Shown here: one piece after another, positions 51,260 to 58,388 of the stretch
How positions within the stretch are numbered: the stretch's first letter is position 1
How the letters are laid out: each line of letters opens with the position of its first letter
Origin: an uncultured Eubacteriales bacterium
Lineage (GTDB): Bacteria; Bacillota; Clostridia; Oscillospirales; Acutalibacteraceae
DNA: 64,000 bases
Direction of reading: 5' to 3'
Assembly: GCA_934729465.1 (NCBI GenBank)
Contig: CAKVEP010000005.1
Span: 62,001-126,000, forward strand
Program-made: the position numbers and the translations under genes
Notes under the pieces: model-generated
What the model saw: the letters and a program-made list of their open reading frames with translations, nothing else
What the model was told of the DNA's origin: nothing
Databases searched by the model: none

Positions 51260-52012
51260 TTAAAACATAAATTTTTCATGAAGTTGAGAAAATTTTATGT
51301 TTTTTCGCTCGTTTCCGCTTAAATCCATTTCAACTTTCCCCTGATTTAACATAATAAGTCTTGAGCCAAAATCTAAAGCATTTTGCATATTATGAGTAAT
51401 CATTAAAGTCGTAATTTCAGAATTTTGTGTAATTTTTTGAGTTAAATCTAGAATTTTCTCTGAAGATTTAGGGTCAAGTGCAGCAGTATGTTCATCCAAA
51501 AGCAAAATTTTAGGCTTGGCTAAAACTGCCATAAGTAGCGTAACAGCTTGTCTTTGTCCGCCTGAAAGTAAACCCATTTTAGTTGTTAGCCTGTCTTCCA
51601 ATCCTAAGTTCAATTCTGCAAGTTTTGTTTTGAAAAATTCTGTGTTAGTCTTGCTAACTCCAAATTTAAAACCTCGTTTTTGTCCACGCAGACATGCCAA
51701 AGATAAATTTTCTTCAATTGTTAAATTGGGTGCTGAACCTTTCAATGGGTCCTGAAAAACTCTTCCGATAAATTTTGCCCTTTTAAACTCAGGCAGAGAT
51801 GTTACATCGTTTTCATCAATAAATATTTTTCCACTTTCTGGGAATGTGGTTCCAGAAATTATATTCATTAGTGTTGATTTTCCTGCACCATTTCCACCGA
51901 TTATTGTTACAAATTCACCTTTTTTAATTTCTAAATTGAAATTTTTAAATATAATTTTTTCATCCGGTGAACATTTATGAAAAATTTTTGATATATTTTC
52001 AAGTTTAAGCAT
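51260..52012 (-). CDS. ABC importer ATPase (TrpZ-like)
   Basis: ATP-binding subunit of the importer encoded with the two genes upstream. Walker A GGNGAGKSTLMN (about 37-48), Q-loop VFQDPLKG, signature LSGGQRQAVTL (about 140-150), Walker B ILLLDEHTAALDP and MITHN switch. ATG at 52012 has AAAGGAG nearby; the longer frame to 52081 lies within the permease gene. It overlaps the permease 3' end by 8 bp. The family is the one paired with ABC_sub_bind lipoproteins (TrpXYZ of streptococci). Confidence 0.88.
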   Translation of the reverse strand: MLKLENISKIFHKCSPDEKIIFKNFNLEIKKGEFVTIIGGNGAGKSTLMNIISGTTFPESGKIFIDENDVTSLPEFKRAKFIGRVFQDPLKGSAPNLTIEENLSLACLRGQKRGFKFGVSKTNTEFFKTKLAELNLGLEDRLTTKMGLLSGGQRQAVTLLMAVLAKPKILLLDEHTAALDPKSSEKILDLTQKITQNSEITTLMITHNMQNALDFGSRLIMLNQGKVEMDLSGNERKNIKFSQLHEKFMF

Positions 52013-52871
52013 TTTTTCTTGCTCCTTTAAATTTAAAGTTATTTCTAACACTCGGAACACCAAGCAAAATTGCTGCGACAAGCGCTGTAAAAAGTTTTAA
52101 ATCGCTAGGATTCATACCAATATTTAATACAAAATAAATTATAAATTTATAACAAATTGAGCCAAATATAACAGCTATTAATTTAAACAAAAACGAACTT
52201 TTTTTCACAAAAGCTTCCCCAATTACAATTGAAGAAAGGGCAATTACAATTACACCCGTCCCCATGTTTACGTCTGCGTATCCATTGTTTTGCGTAAGTA
52301 GCGCTCCAGAAACGGCACAAAGCGAATTGCTTATCATAAGTGCTAAAATTTTATTAAAATTCGTGTTTATTCCCTGAGCCTTCGCCATTTGAGGATTGTC
52401 ACCTGTTGCTCTGATTGCCAAACCAATCTCGGTCTTAAAAAATAAATTCATGATTATAAGTAAAATTGCACAAATTATCAGACAAACATTGAAGTTGAAA
52501 ATATTAGAATTTTTAAAAACTGTAATCTTTCCAAGCAATGAAATATTCGCTTTTCCCATAATTCTCAAGTTTATTGAATAAAGCGCAATCATAGTTAAAA
52601 TTCCTGCAAGAATATCCTGAATTTTGAGCTTTGTGTTAAAAAAGCCTGTAATTAAACCCGCCAAAGAACCAACCAATCCTGCAACAAGCAAACTTAAAGC
52701 AGGACTAACTCCATGCGAAATCAAAACTGCGCAAACTCCACCTCCAAGAGTTAAGCTTCCTTCAGCAGTCATGTCGGCAAAATTTAAAATCCTAAACGTG
52801 ATATAAACCCCCAGAGCAAGGATAGCATATATCAGACCTTGCGAACATGTTGAAAAAATTATATTATTCAT
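52005..52871 (-). CDS. ABC importer permease (TrpY-like, BPD_transp_2)
   Basis: 288 residues with about eight helices of the branched-chain-amino-acid permease superfamily: an opening SQGLIYAILALGVYITFRIL, then LTLGGGVCAVLI and the EAA-like GLAIRATGDNPQMAKAQGIN (about 150-170). It overlaps the substrate-binding-protein stop (ATGA) and the ATPase gene. The substrate is inferred from the Trp attenuator upstream. Confidence 0.88.
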   Translation of the reverse strand: MNNIIFSTCSQGLIYAILALGVYITFRILNFADMTAEGSLTLGGGVCAVLISHGVSPALSLLVAGLVGSLAGLITGFFNTKLKIQDILAGILTMIALYSINLRIMGKANISLLGKITVFKNSNIFNFNVCLIICAILLIIMNLFFKTEIGLAIRATGDNPQMAKAQGINTNFNKILALMISNSLCAVSGALLTQNNGYADVNMGTGVIVIALSSIVIGEAFVKKSSFLFKLIAVIFGSICYKFIIYFVLNIGMNPSDLKLFTALVAAILLGVPSVRNNFKFKGARKNA

Positions 52872-53830
52872 TTTGAAAGTTCCTCCAAATCTTGCGAAAC
52901 TTTTATTCCTAATTTTTGAATTATTTCTTGATTTAAACTTAATTTTGTATCTTTTAAATATTGAACTGGCATATCTTTAGGGTTACTTTCCCCTTTTAAG
53001 ATTTTTTCTGCCTGTTGTGCTGTAAGCTTTCCGAGCTCATAATAATTCACACCATACGTACCAATTGCACCTTTTGAAATCATTGTGTCTTCGGCAGAAA
53101 CAACAAATTTACCGTTTTTTAATAATATTTCTGAAATTTGTGGCATGGATGAAAACGTAATTTTATCAATAGGAGTGTATAATGCGTCAACTTCTTTTGC
53201 TAATTTTTCAGTAATTTGTTGAATTTCATGAGTTTGAGAAACCGTAGCCATTTGCGGCTCTAGCCCTAATTTCTTTACATATTTTTCTGCTAACTCAGCT
53301 TGATATTGTGGACTTGGGTCAGTGGTTGAATACAGAATCCCAATTTTTTTAGCTTCAGGTTTAAGCTTTGTGATTAACTCAATAATTTTATCAATAGGAG
53401 CTAAATCCGAAGTTCCTGTCACATTCGTCCCGGGATTTTCAATTGACTCTATCATACCCGTACCTTCAAAATTTGTAATTGCCGTGGCTAAAATCGGAAT
53501 ATCCTTCGTTGCATTCGCTGCGGCTTGAGCACATGGCGTTGAGATTGCCAAGATTAAATCTTTTTTGTCGCTAACAAACTTTTCCGCAATAGACGCACAA
53601 TTCGATAAATCTCCTCCGGCAATTTGTACGTCAAATTCCACATTTTTGCCATCCTCATATCCTAAATTTTTGAGTTCATCGATAAACCCGTTTCTCGCAC
53701 TATCAAGAGATTCATGCTCTACAATTTGGATAACCCCAATCTTAATTTTTGAATCTTGCTGACCACAACCCGTAATAAAAAATAGCATTAAAAATGGCAA
53801 CAAATAAATAAATTTTTTGAATTTTTTCAC
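52868..53830 (-). CDS. trpX: ABC substrate-binding lipoprotein (TrpX-like, PF04392 family)
   Basis: About 320 residues. Lipobox LFFITGC gives a lipidated Cys near residue 21. The ABC_sub_bind fold is evident: KIGVIQIVEHESLDSARNGF, IAEKFVSDKKDLILAISTP, KIGILYSTTDPSPQYQ, and YELGKLTAQQAEKIL. GTG at 53830 follows GGAGG by 8 bp; the frame from 53845 would include that site. Streptococcal relatives (TrpX) are linked to tryptophan uptake. Here the operon is preceded by a Trp-codon attenuator, which supports the same substrate. Could also carry Tyr or a related aromatic. Confidence 0.85.
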   Translation of the reverse strand: MKKFKKFIYLLPFLMLFFITGCGQQDSKIKIGVIQIVEHESLDSARNGFIDELKNLGYEDGKNVEFDVQIAGGDLSNCASIAEKFVSDKKDLILAISTPCAQAAANATKDIPILATAITNFEGTGMIESIENPGTNVTGTSDLAPIDKIIELITKLKPEAKKIGILYSTTDPSPQYQAELAEKYVKKLGLEPQMATVSQTHEIQQITEKLAKEVDALYTPIDKITFSSMPQISEILLKNGKFVVSAEDTMISKGAIGTYGVNYYELGKLTAQQAEKILKGESNPKDMPVQYLKDTKLSLNQEIIQKLGIKVSQDLEELSK

Positions 53831-53876
53831 CCTAATTACCTCCATATGTATATTTTTAATCGTGAAATTAAGTTTT

Positions 53877-53918
53877 TCACCATCGAAATCCGAGATGGTT
53901 AAACATTTTATAATACAT
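53877..53918 (-). CDS. Second Trp-ending leader peptide upstream of the trpX-like gene
   Basis: A 13-codon ORF, MYYKMFNHLGFRW, with a strong GGAGGG site; its single Trp codon is the last before TGA. It lies after both terminators and 47 bp before the trpX-like start. Two small competing hairpins overlap it: CCATC...GATGG around the Trp codon, and GTGAAA...TTTCAC just after. It may be a second, translation-level control element. Confidence 0.5.
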   Translation of the reverse strand: MYYKMFNHLGFRW

Positions 53919-53934
53919 AAAAACCCTCCTAAAA

Positions 53935-53970
53935 AACAAAAAAGCCTAAACTTTTAAGTTCGGCTTTTTT
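53935..53970 (-). terminator. Second intrinsic terminator in the trpX leader
   Basis: AAAAAAGCC(G)AACTT / AAGTT(TA)GGCTTTTTT stem followed on the minus strand by GTTTTTT, 16 nt after terminator 1. Confidence 0.8.
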
Positions 53971-53979
53971 ACAACATTT

Positions 53980-54063
53980 AAAAAAGCCGCCACAGACTTT
54001 TAGATATCTGCAAGCGGCATAAGAACTAAGCGCTACAAATATCTATTTGCAGCAGCTACGCCA
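53980..54063 (-). promoter_or_regulatory. Tryptophan transcription attenuator
   Basis: Three alternative helices can be drawn on the minus-strand RNA. Helix 1:2 pairs GCTGCAAA (54046-54053, inside the leader ORF) with TTTGTAGC (54032-54039). Helix 2:3 pairs GATATTTGTAGCG (54031-54043) with CGCTTGCAGATATC (54003-54016), about 13 bp with one bulge and two G-U. Helix 3:4 is the terminator stem GCCGCTTGCAGA / TCTGTGGCGGC (53986-54018) followed by TTTTTT. A ribosome stalled on the Trp codon at 54061-54063 would cover arm 1, freeing arm 2 to pair with arm 3 and block termination. Confidence 0.8.
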
Positions 54064-54093
54064 ATTATTCAGTTTTTTAGCGATAAATTTCAT
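54043..54093 (-). CDS. Trp leader peptide of the importer operon
   Basis: A 16-codon ORF, MKFIAKKLNNWRSCCK, with a GGGGGA site 8 bp upstream and one Trp codon (codon 11). The stop codon sits in the loop between attenuator arms 1 and 2. This is the layout of a classical amino-acid attenuator leader, although most trp leaders have two Trp codons in a row. Confidence 0.75.
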   Translation of the reverse strand: MKFIAKKLNNWRSCCK

Positions 54094-54130
54094 AAAGAAA
54101 TCCCCCTATAATTTTACTGAATTTTTCTTT

Positions 54131-54158
54131 ATTATACCACATAATTTTATTTTGTCAA
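54131..54158 (-). promoter_or_regulatory. Promoter of the Trp-importer operon
   Basis: On the minus strand consensus TTGACA (54153-54158), 16-bp spacer and TATAAT (54131-54136), with an extended -10 TGG. It starts about 11 bp after the end of the tRNA-synthetase remnant. Confidence 0.8.
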
Positions 54159-54168
54159 ATATTTTTTA

Positions 54169-54646
54169 TTATTTTTCCTTGGAATAAAACATTCTTACTT
54201 GGTCATCAGTAATCGAAGACAACCGTTTTTGATGTTCTACAACTATTTCGATAAGCTTATTAGAAAGTAATCTTTTTGTTTCACCACATGTTATTTCTCC
54301 ATTTGTAAATCCTTGATATATTCTATGAAGTTCATCATCATCTGTTTCAAAGAAATTCAAATATTGACATCGAATATCAAGATTAACATTTCCTCCTACT
54401 CTCCTGTTGTCTTCAAGTGTTCCGTCTTCTCGAGAACCCGAGAAAAAACATATTTATTTTTTTCTTACTTGTGCGAGTGTATCGGTTAAGAAAATCGTGG
54501 AATCAGCAGATACACTTGAACTCATTTTTTCTGTATTTCTTTCTTGAGATTCTCCATATCTGTTAAAAATAAGGGGAGAAATAAATTTTCCTAAGCTAAT
54601 AGTTTGACTCAAATTGTTCCCAAATTTGGTTATAGTCTACAGAGCT
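54169..54646 (-). pseudogene. trpS: Decayed tryptophanyl-tRNA synthetase remnant
   Basis: Read on the minus strand, pieces in shifting frames match the eukaryal/archaeal-like TrpRS type: DYNQIWEQFES (N-terminal region), then the class I signature as EKMSSSVSADSTIFLTDT (about 54540-54480), then FSGSREDGTLEDNRRVGGN and, in the intact 63-codon tail (54169-54360), NFFETDDDELHRIYQGF and IVVEHQKRLSSITDDQV. A stop (TAA near 54474) and a frameshift interrupt it, and some 200 or more residues of the catalytic centre (HIGH region) are missing. Adjacent Trp-controlled importer is suggestive. Confidence 0.75.
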
Positions 54647-54808
54647 TTAAACTTTCCATGAGGTAACAGTGAATGAAGACGACGAGGAAGACGAAGACAA
54701 GCTCGTTTTATTTTCGGTTTCATCTGTATTTATTGCTCTTGCAGAAGTCGCCACTAAACCATTTAACAGTAAAGTTGTCATTGTTAAGAGATTAAATTTT
54801 TTGTCCAT
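54647..54808 (-). CDS. Signal-peptide ORF fused in origin to the TrpRS remnant
   Basis: A 53-codon ORF with GGGGG 4 bp before ATG: a signal peptide (DKKFNLLTMTTLLLNGLVATSARA), mature start AINTDETENK, eight serines in a row, then FTVTSWKV and a stop. FTVTSWKV resembles the first beta strand of TrpRS proteins (x-V-T-P-W-x-V), and the next TrpRS-like motif (DYNQIW) follows at once in another frame. So this is probably the intact 5' end of an exported TrpRS-like protein whose body is now decayed. The mature start resembles that of the neighbouring decarboxylase (AIDTDEKSNF). Confidence 0.55.
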   Translation of the reverse strand: MDKKFNLLTMTTLLLNGLVATSARAINTDETENKTSLSSSSSSSSFTVTSWKV

Positions 54809-54844
54809 ATTAACCCCCATAAGTTATTTTTAACTTCGCATCTT

Positions 54845-56236
54845 TTAAATTAAATCATTAGCTAAGTTAGTGATTGCTTCACGGCTTTGATATGGAAAAA
54901 TTATTATATGGGCTTTTGGATTTCCGCTTTTATCGCTAAAGCAAGACAACTGATATTTTTTACATATTTCTTCACTCGGAGCATTTATAACAAAGGTATT
55001 TGATTTACCATCTCTTATAAACGGTATGTTTCTTTCAGAAAGAAGCTCCTCAAAAAACTTAATATTACTTATATAATCTTTAGGGTCAGAATTATCCAAC
55101 ATATCAATTACTTGCTGTCTCATAGAGAATGGCATAATATCCCTAGAACCACAAGTAGTACTGTCGGTTTGACCTATATATTCAACCATATTTCCATATG
55201 ATGGACCTGTGCTTAAAAGGACACTTTTTACAACCGGTACACCAATATATTTGTGTAAACTTACACAAATAGAATCTATATGAAGGTCATTAACATTCGT
55301 GATAATTGGAGCATCCTCCTGATTTGATGGAATTCCCCCAAACATTGCAGCATCAACATGTACATAATAAGGAATTCCTTCTGCAATTAAGAAATCGGTT
55401 ATTCTCTTCACATCGTCACATGAACCAAAACGAGTTGTACCCCAAGATAAAATAATATTAGCAGGTGCTTTACTTTCTTCGTAATTTTTCTTTATTTCAG
55501 ATAACAAAATGTCGCAATTAATAGCCTCGCTTGAATCAGACACTTGTGGAATTACCTGCTGTCTACGACCTTCTGCGTTTTTAGAAATACTGTAATGAGC
55601 TGCTTCACAGTAATATAAAATTCCATCTGGATTTTTCTTGAATGCTGTGTTAATTGCCCAAGAATTACTTTCTGAACCACCTGATGTCACATATCCCCAA
55701 TATTTATCCCCCATACCAAACTTTTCAGCAAATTTAGCTAGAATATCCTGCTCAATTTTCTTAGAATCCATTTGATAATTACCGACTTCAAAAACATCTC
55801 CACAATTGTTCGCTAAAAATCCACTTGCTTCAATATATCTGAAAAAATCAACAACTGGAGACCTTAAAACCATATTTGCAGGATATCCAAAGTGACTTTT
55901 TCTAAGCTCTTCATTTTTCTTATAAAAATTCAAGCATTCCATCACAGAATCTTCAAGTTCTTTAATTTGAGTTTTGTCTAAATTCCTTGAAGACACATAA
56001 TCCTTTATTTTTAAAACTAAGATTTTCTTTTGAAGCGAATTTATTTCTTTTCTAATCTGTTCACAATCTTCATTTCCGTCCATTGCGGATATAATTTCAG
56101 AAATACTCGGAAAGTCGAAATTTGATTTTTCATCTGTGTCAATTGCAAAAGCTGAAGAAAATGCCATAGTATCTATAACAGCGATAGCAGTAATTGAAAG
56201 TTTACCAATTTTTTTCAATAAGTTTTTATTAATCAT
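54845..56236 (-). CDS. Signal-peptide-bearing PLP-dependent decarboxylase (histidine-decarboxylase-like)
   Basis: 463 residues. A signal peptide (LLKKIGKLSITAIAVIDTMAFSSAFA, first 26) is followed by a helical extension (about 45-110) and a group II PLP decarboxylase domain: HFGYPANMVLR, YWGYVTSGGSESN, ILYYCEAAHYSISK (PLP-stacking His, about 214), VHVDAAMFGG (PLP-binding Asp) and SICVSLHKYIG (Schiff-base Lys, about 329). Spacing matches bacterial histidine decarboxylases, but the substrate could be another amino acid. Export of a PLP enzyme is unusual. Good GGAGG site; a 16-codon upstream ORF and an operator-like palindrome precede it. Confidence 0.82.
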   Translation of the reverse strand: MINKNLLKKIGKLSITAIAVIDTMAFSSAFAIDTDEKSNFDFPSISEIISAMDGNEDCEQIRKEINSLQKKILVLKIKDYVSSRNLDKTQIKELEDSVMECLNFYKKNEELRKSHFGYPANMVLRSPVVDFFRYIEASGFLANNCGDVFEVGNYQMDSKKIEQDILAKFAEKFGMGDKYWGYVTSGGSESNSWAINTAFKKNPDGILYYCEAAHYSISKNAEGRRQQVIPQVSDSSEAINCDILLSEIKKNYEESKAPANIILSWGTTRFGSCDDVKRITDFLIAEGIPYYVHVDAAMFGGIPSNQEDAPIITNVNDLHIDSICVSLHKYIGVPVVKSVLLSTGPSYGNMVEYIGQTDSTTCGSRDIMPFSMRQQVIDMLDNSDPKDYISNIKFFEELLSERNIPFIRDGKSNTFVINAPSEEICKKYQLSCFSDKSGNPKAHIIIFPYQSREAITNLANDLI

Positions 56237-56260
56237 TTTTAAAATCCTCCACTAAATTCT

Positions 56261-56311
56261 TTAATACCTATAAAAATTTGACAAATAGTCCATAAAATTT
56301 ATAATTTTCAT
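56261..56311 (-). CDS. Short upstream ORF of the decarboxylase gene
   Basis: A 16-codon ORF, MKIINFMDYLSNFYRY, with an AAAAGGGGA site and a stop 24 bp before the decarboxylase ATG. Aromatic codons (Phe, Tyr) make up a third of it, ending Tyr-Arg-Tyr. It may be a leader peptide or chance; no convincing alternative hairpins were found. Confidence 0.35.
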   Translation of the reverse strand: MKIINFMDYLSNFYRY

Positions 56312-56418
56312 TATCATCCCCTTTTCTTGTAATAATACATTTAAATGATTAGATATAGCACTATTCTAAAATGAATTTGCTAGGAAATAAAACAGGTGAC
56401 TTTGACATAATAGATGAA

Positions 56419-56440
56419 AAAATTCACAAATGTGAATTTT
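56419..56440. promoter_or_regulatory. Perfect inverted repeat upstream of the decarboxylase
   Basis: AAAATTCACA-AA-TGTGAATTTT: a 10-bp perfect inverted repeat with a 2-bp centre, about 180 bp upstream of the decarboxylase start. Size and symmetry fit an operator for a dimeric regulator; too short-looped for a terminator. Confidence 0.5.
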
Positions 56441-56691
56441 AAATTGCCAAAGCTTTACATATATTAAAATTAGTTTATACTAAATGTTCAAAAAGTTCAA
56501 TACATATATTAAATAAATCGTTATTTTCTCTTACTTCTATAAAAATCAATATATTTTTTAATAAATATTTATAGAAAAGCTAATTTTTAAATATTTACAA
56601 TATAATAAGCTATAATTCATATCAAATTTTATAAATTATAGCTTTTCTCTTTATTTTAAATATTCAAAATATATTTTGTCTTAAACTAAAA

Positions 56692-56717
56692 GTATTTATA
56701 GCTTTCGCTATAAATAC
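56692..56717 (-). terminator. Terminator after the RHS-like gene
   Basis: GTATTTATAGC / GCTATAAATAC 11-bp perfect stem capped by a GAAA tetraloop on the minus strand and followed by TTTTAGTTT, 33 bp after the stop. Confidence 0.85.
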
Positions 56718-56749
56718 CTCACATAGAATCTAAATTTAAAATTTAAATC

Positions 56750-57556
56750 TCAATTATCACTATTAAAATAAGCACTTTGTATCTTAGAACCTTCTATATC
56801 AGAAATTATAATCGTATCTACCGCCAGTGGGTACACACGCTTTTCACTCCATACCCACCTTTCTTCAGGTATTACCCAAATAATTATATCTTCTCCTTCT
56901 TTTTCAATCTCGTAACTTACTTCACATTTAGTGTCTTTTAATACATCTGTAGCTGTACCTTTCGGAATTAAAAATATTGTATTTTCATTAATATCTTTAA
57001 ACTCTATTTCTCCATTTTTATTTTTCGTCACATTTAAATTTTCAACTTTAATCAAAAATTTAAACCGTTTATTACACTTATTATTTTTTAAAATTATTCT
57101 TTCTTTCAAATTTAATCCATCAATTTTGTATTCAATGTCCATATTTTCTTCTATATCTTTATACATAATTTCCGAAACCATTTTATCTTGACAAACATGA
57201 AATGTAGTATTATTCTTCAACCCACTGGCTTTTTTTATTTTTGGAATACACATACTCAAAATATTTCTTGAATATGTCCACGAAACCGCAAAATTATCTT
57301 TTTCAATTCTAGCCATTCCGTCACAATATGTACTGCTAAACATTTTTACCTTTAACGGATTTCTTTTATTTTTGAAAAAACCTTTATTATCAAAAACCAT
57401 CGTATTATCTATTTTTTGATACGAATTACCACATTTATAATTTATTTTCTTAGGATATACTGCTGTCAACATATTTCCATCGCTAAATACAAACTGTTTT
57501 GTCACTTCATTGAGCTTTAAAATATCCTCATAAATTATCTTTGCTTTGTCACTCAT
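56750..57556 (-). CDS. RHS/WapA-like N-terminal fragment
   Basis: 268 residues, beta-rich, no signal peptide. The pattern (FVFSDGNMLTAVYPKKINY, KIDNTMVFDNKGFF, NPLKVKMFSS, and the end RVYPLAVDTIIISDIEGSKIQSAYF, in parts) matches the region that precedes DNRLRE/RHS repeats in large WapA-like surface proteins (typically L-Y-P-x-x-x-Y-x-D...I-D-N-T-L and Y-P-V-x-I-D-P-x-I-x-T...I-x-D-T-Y-I). Those proteins are thousands of residues long; this one stops where the repeats would begin and has a terminator right after. Likely a truncated remnant or a stand-alone module. Confidence 0.6.
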   Translation of the reverse strand: MSDKAKIIYEDILKLNEVTKQFVFSDGNMLTAVYPKKINYKCGNSYQKIDNTMVFDNKGFFKNKRNPLKVKMFSSTYCDGMARIEKDNFAVSWTYSRNILSMCIPKIKKASGLKNNTTFHVCQDKMVSEIMYKDIEENMDIEYKIDGLNLKERIILKNNKCNKRFKFLIKVENLNVTKNKNGEIEFKDINENTIFLIPKGTATDVLKDTKCEVSYEIEKEGEDIIIWVIPEERWVWSEKRVYPLAVDTIIISDIEGSKIQSAYFNSDN

Positions 57557-58125
57557 TTTAAAATATATTCCTTTCCTTAATAAACACTTTTACAACTAAT
57601 TTACATTCCATACTTTAAAATGTTTAATATATGATTTTGCTGTAATTTTTGTTCACCACATATTTTTCACTCCGTTTTACAATTTTTATTTCTGATTTCT
57701 TAAAAATATATTTTTTATTTGATAAATTCTCTTCAATATTTGAAAAAATCTATCTAACACTTTAATTCTTACAAATTAACCTTAAAATCTCTTCAGATTG
57801 ACAAACCTAATTACTAATATTAATTAACCTAAAGAATAATCTTCAGCAACTTGCTTTTAGATATTAAAAAATTAAAATAAAAAGTATTCAAATCAAACAA
57901 ATTCAATAATATACAAATATTTACCCAAATAATTTTTAAATATCAATTAAAGTATTACAATAATTCAAAATGACCTTATTCAAAAAATTTATTAAATAAA
58001 AAAATACATAAATCAATAAATTTAAGATTTATGTATACTTCTTGTTCTTGAAATTACCTCAATAATTAAAATTAAACTTTTTAACATATAAATAGTTCTT
58101 TTATAAAACAAATAATAAGAGATTA
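57557..58125. other. Long AT-rich gene-free region
   Basis: About 570 bp, very AT-rich, with no frame supported by a ribosome site. It contains a hairpin at 58003-58036 (ATACATAAATC / GATTTATGTAT) with a T-run on the minus strand, similar in stem sequence to the terminator at 49898, but with no gene on that strand to terminate; probably a relic. Confidence 0.55.
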
Positions 58126-58154
58126 TTGTGTTTTTTCTAAAATTCTGATATAAT
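58126..58154 (+). promoter_or_regulatory. Promoter of the zinc-ribbon/DUF2085 pair
   Basis: TTGTGT (58126-58131) and TATAAT (58149-58154), 17-bp spacer, 25 bp before the ATG. Confidence 0.6.
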
Positions 58155-58178
58155 TTAATATATGTGGAGGTGTAAAGT

Positions 58179-58388
58179 ATGAAATGTCCAAAATGCGAGA
58201 GTGATGATTGTGAAATAATTAATGAAGTACATACAACCGGCAAAGATTTTTCTGCTTCTAAAGGAATTTGCGGAGCTATACTTTTAGGTCCAATAGGGGT
58301 TTTATGCGGTGCGTGCGGTAAAGGGCGCAAGGTTCATAATACAAATTATTGGGTTTGTAATAATTGTGGGCGAAAGTGGAAATTATAA
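58179..58388 (+). CDS. Small zinc-ribbon protein
   Basis: 69 residues with CPKCESDDC at the start and CNNCGRKWKL at the end, a classical zinc-ribbon pair, separated by a Gly/Cys-rich hydrophobic loop (GICGAILLGPIGVLCGACGKG). Such double-glycine-loop ribbons recur in Firmicutes next to small membrane proteins; the role is unknown. GGAGGTG site. Its stop shares one base with the next start. Confidence 0.75.
   Translation: MKCPKCESDDCEIINEVHTTGKDFSASKGICGAILLGPIGVLCGACGKGRKVHNTNYWVCNNCGRKWKL

Larger units (their letters stand above)
56312..56749. other. AT-rich intergenic region with dyads
   Basis: About 440 bp without a coding frame supported by a ribosome site. It holds the palindrome at 56419-56440, a hairpin at 56607-56644 (AAGCTATAATT / AATTATAGCTT with plus-strand T-run TTCTCTTT) that looks like an orphan plus-strand terminator, and the terminator of the RHS-like gene at 56692-56717. 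Confidence 0.5.

Noticed and set aside
53831..54130. T-box riboswitch before the trpX-like operon
   Set aside because: No T-box motif (AGGGTGGNACCGCG-like) or Stem I specifier layout; the leader ORF with three alternative helices explains the region better.
58022..58330. Minus-strand 102-codon frame over the zinc-ribbon gene
   Set aside because: Antisense to a gene with a clear zinc-ribbon signature and strong ribosome site; no support of its own.
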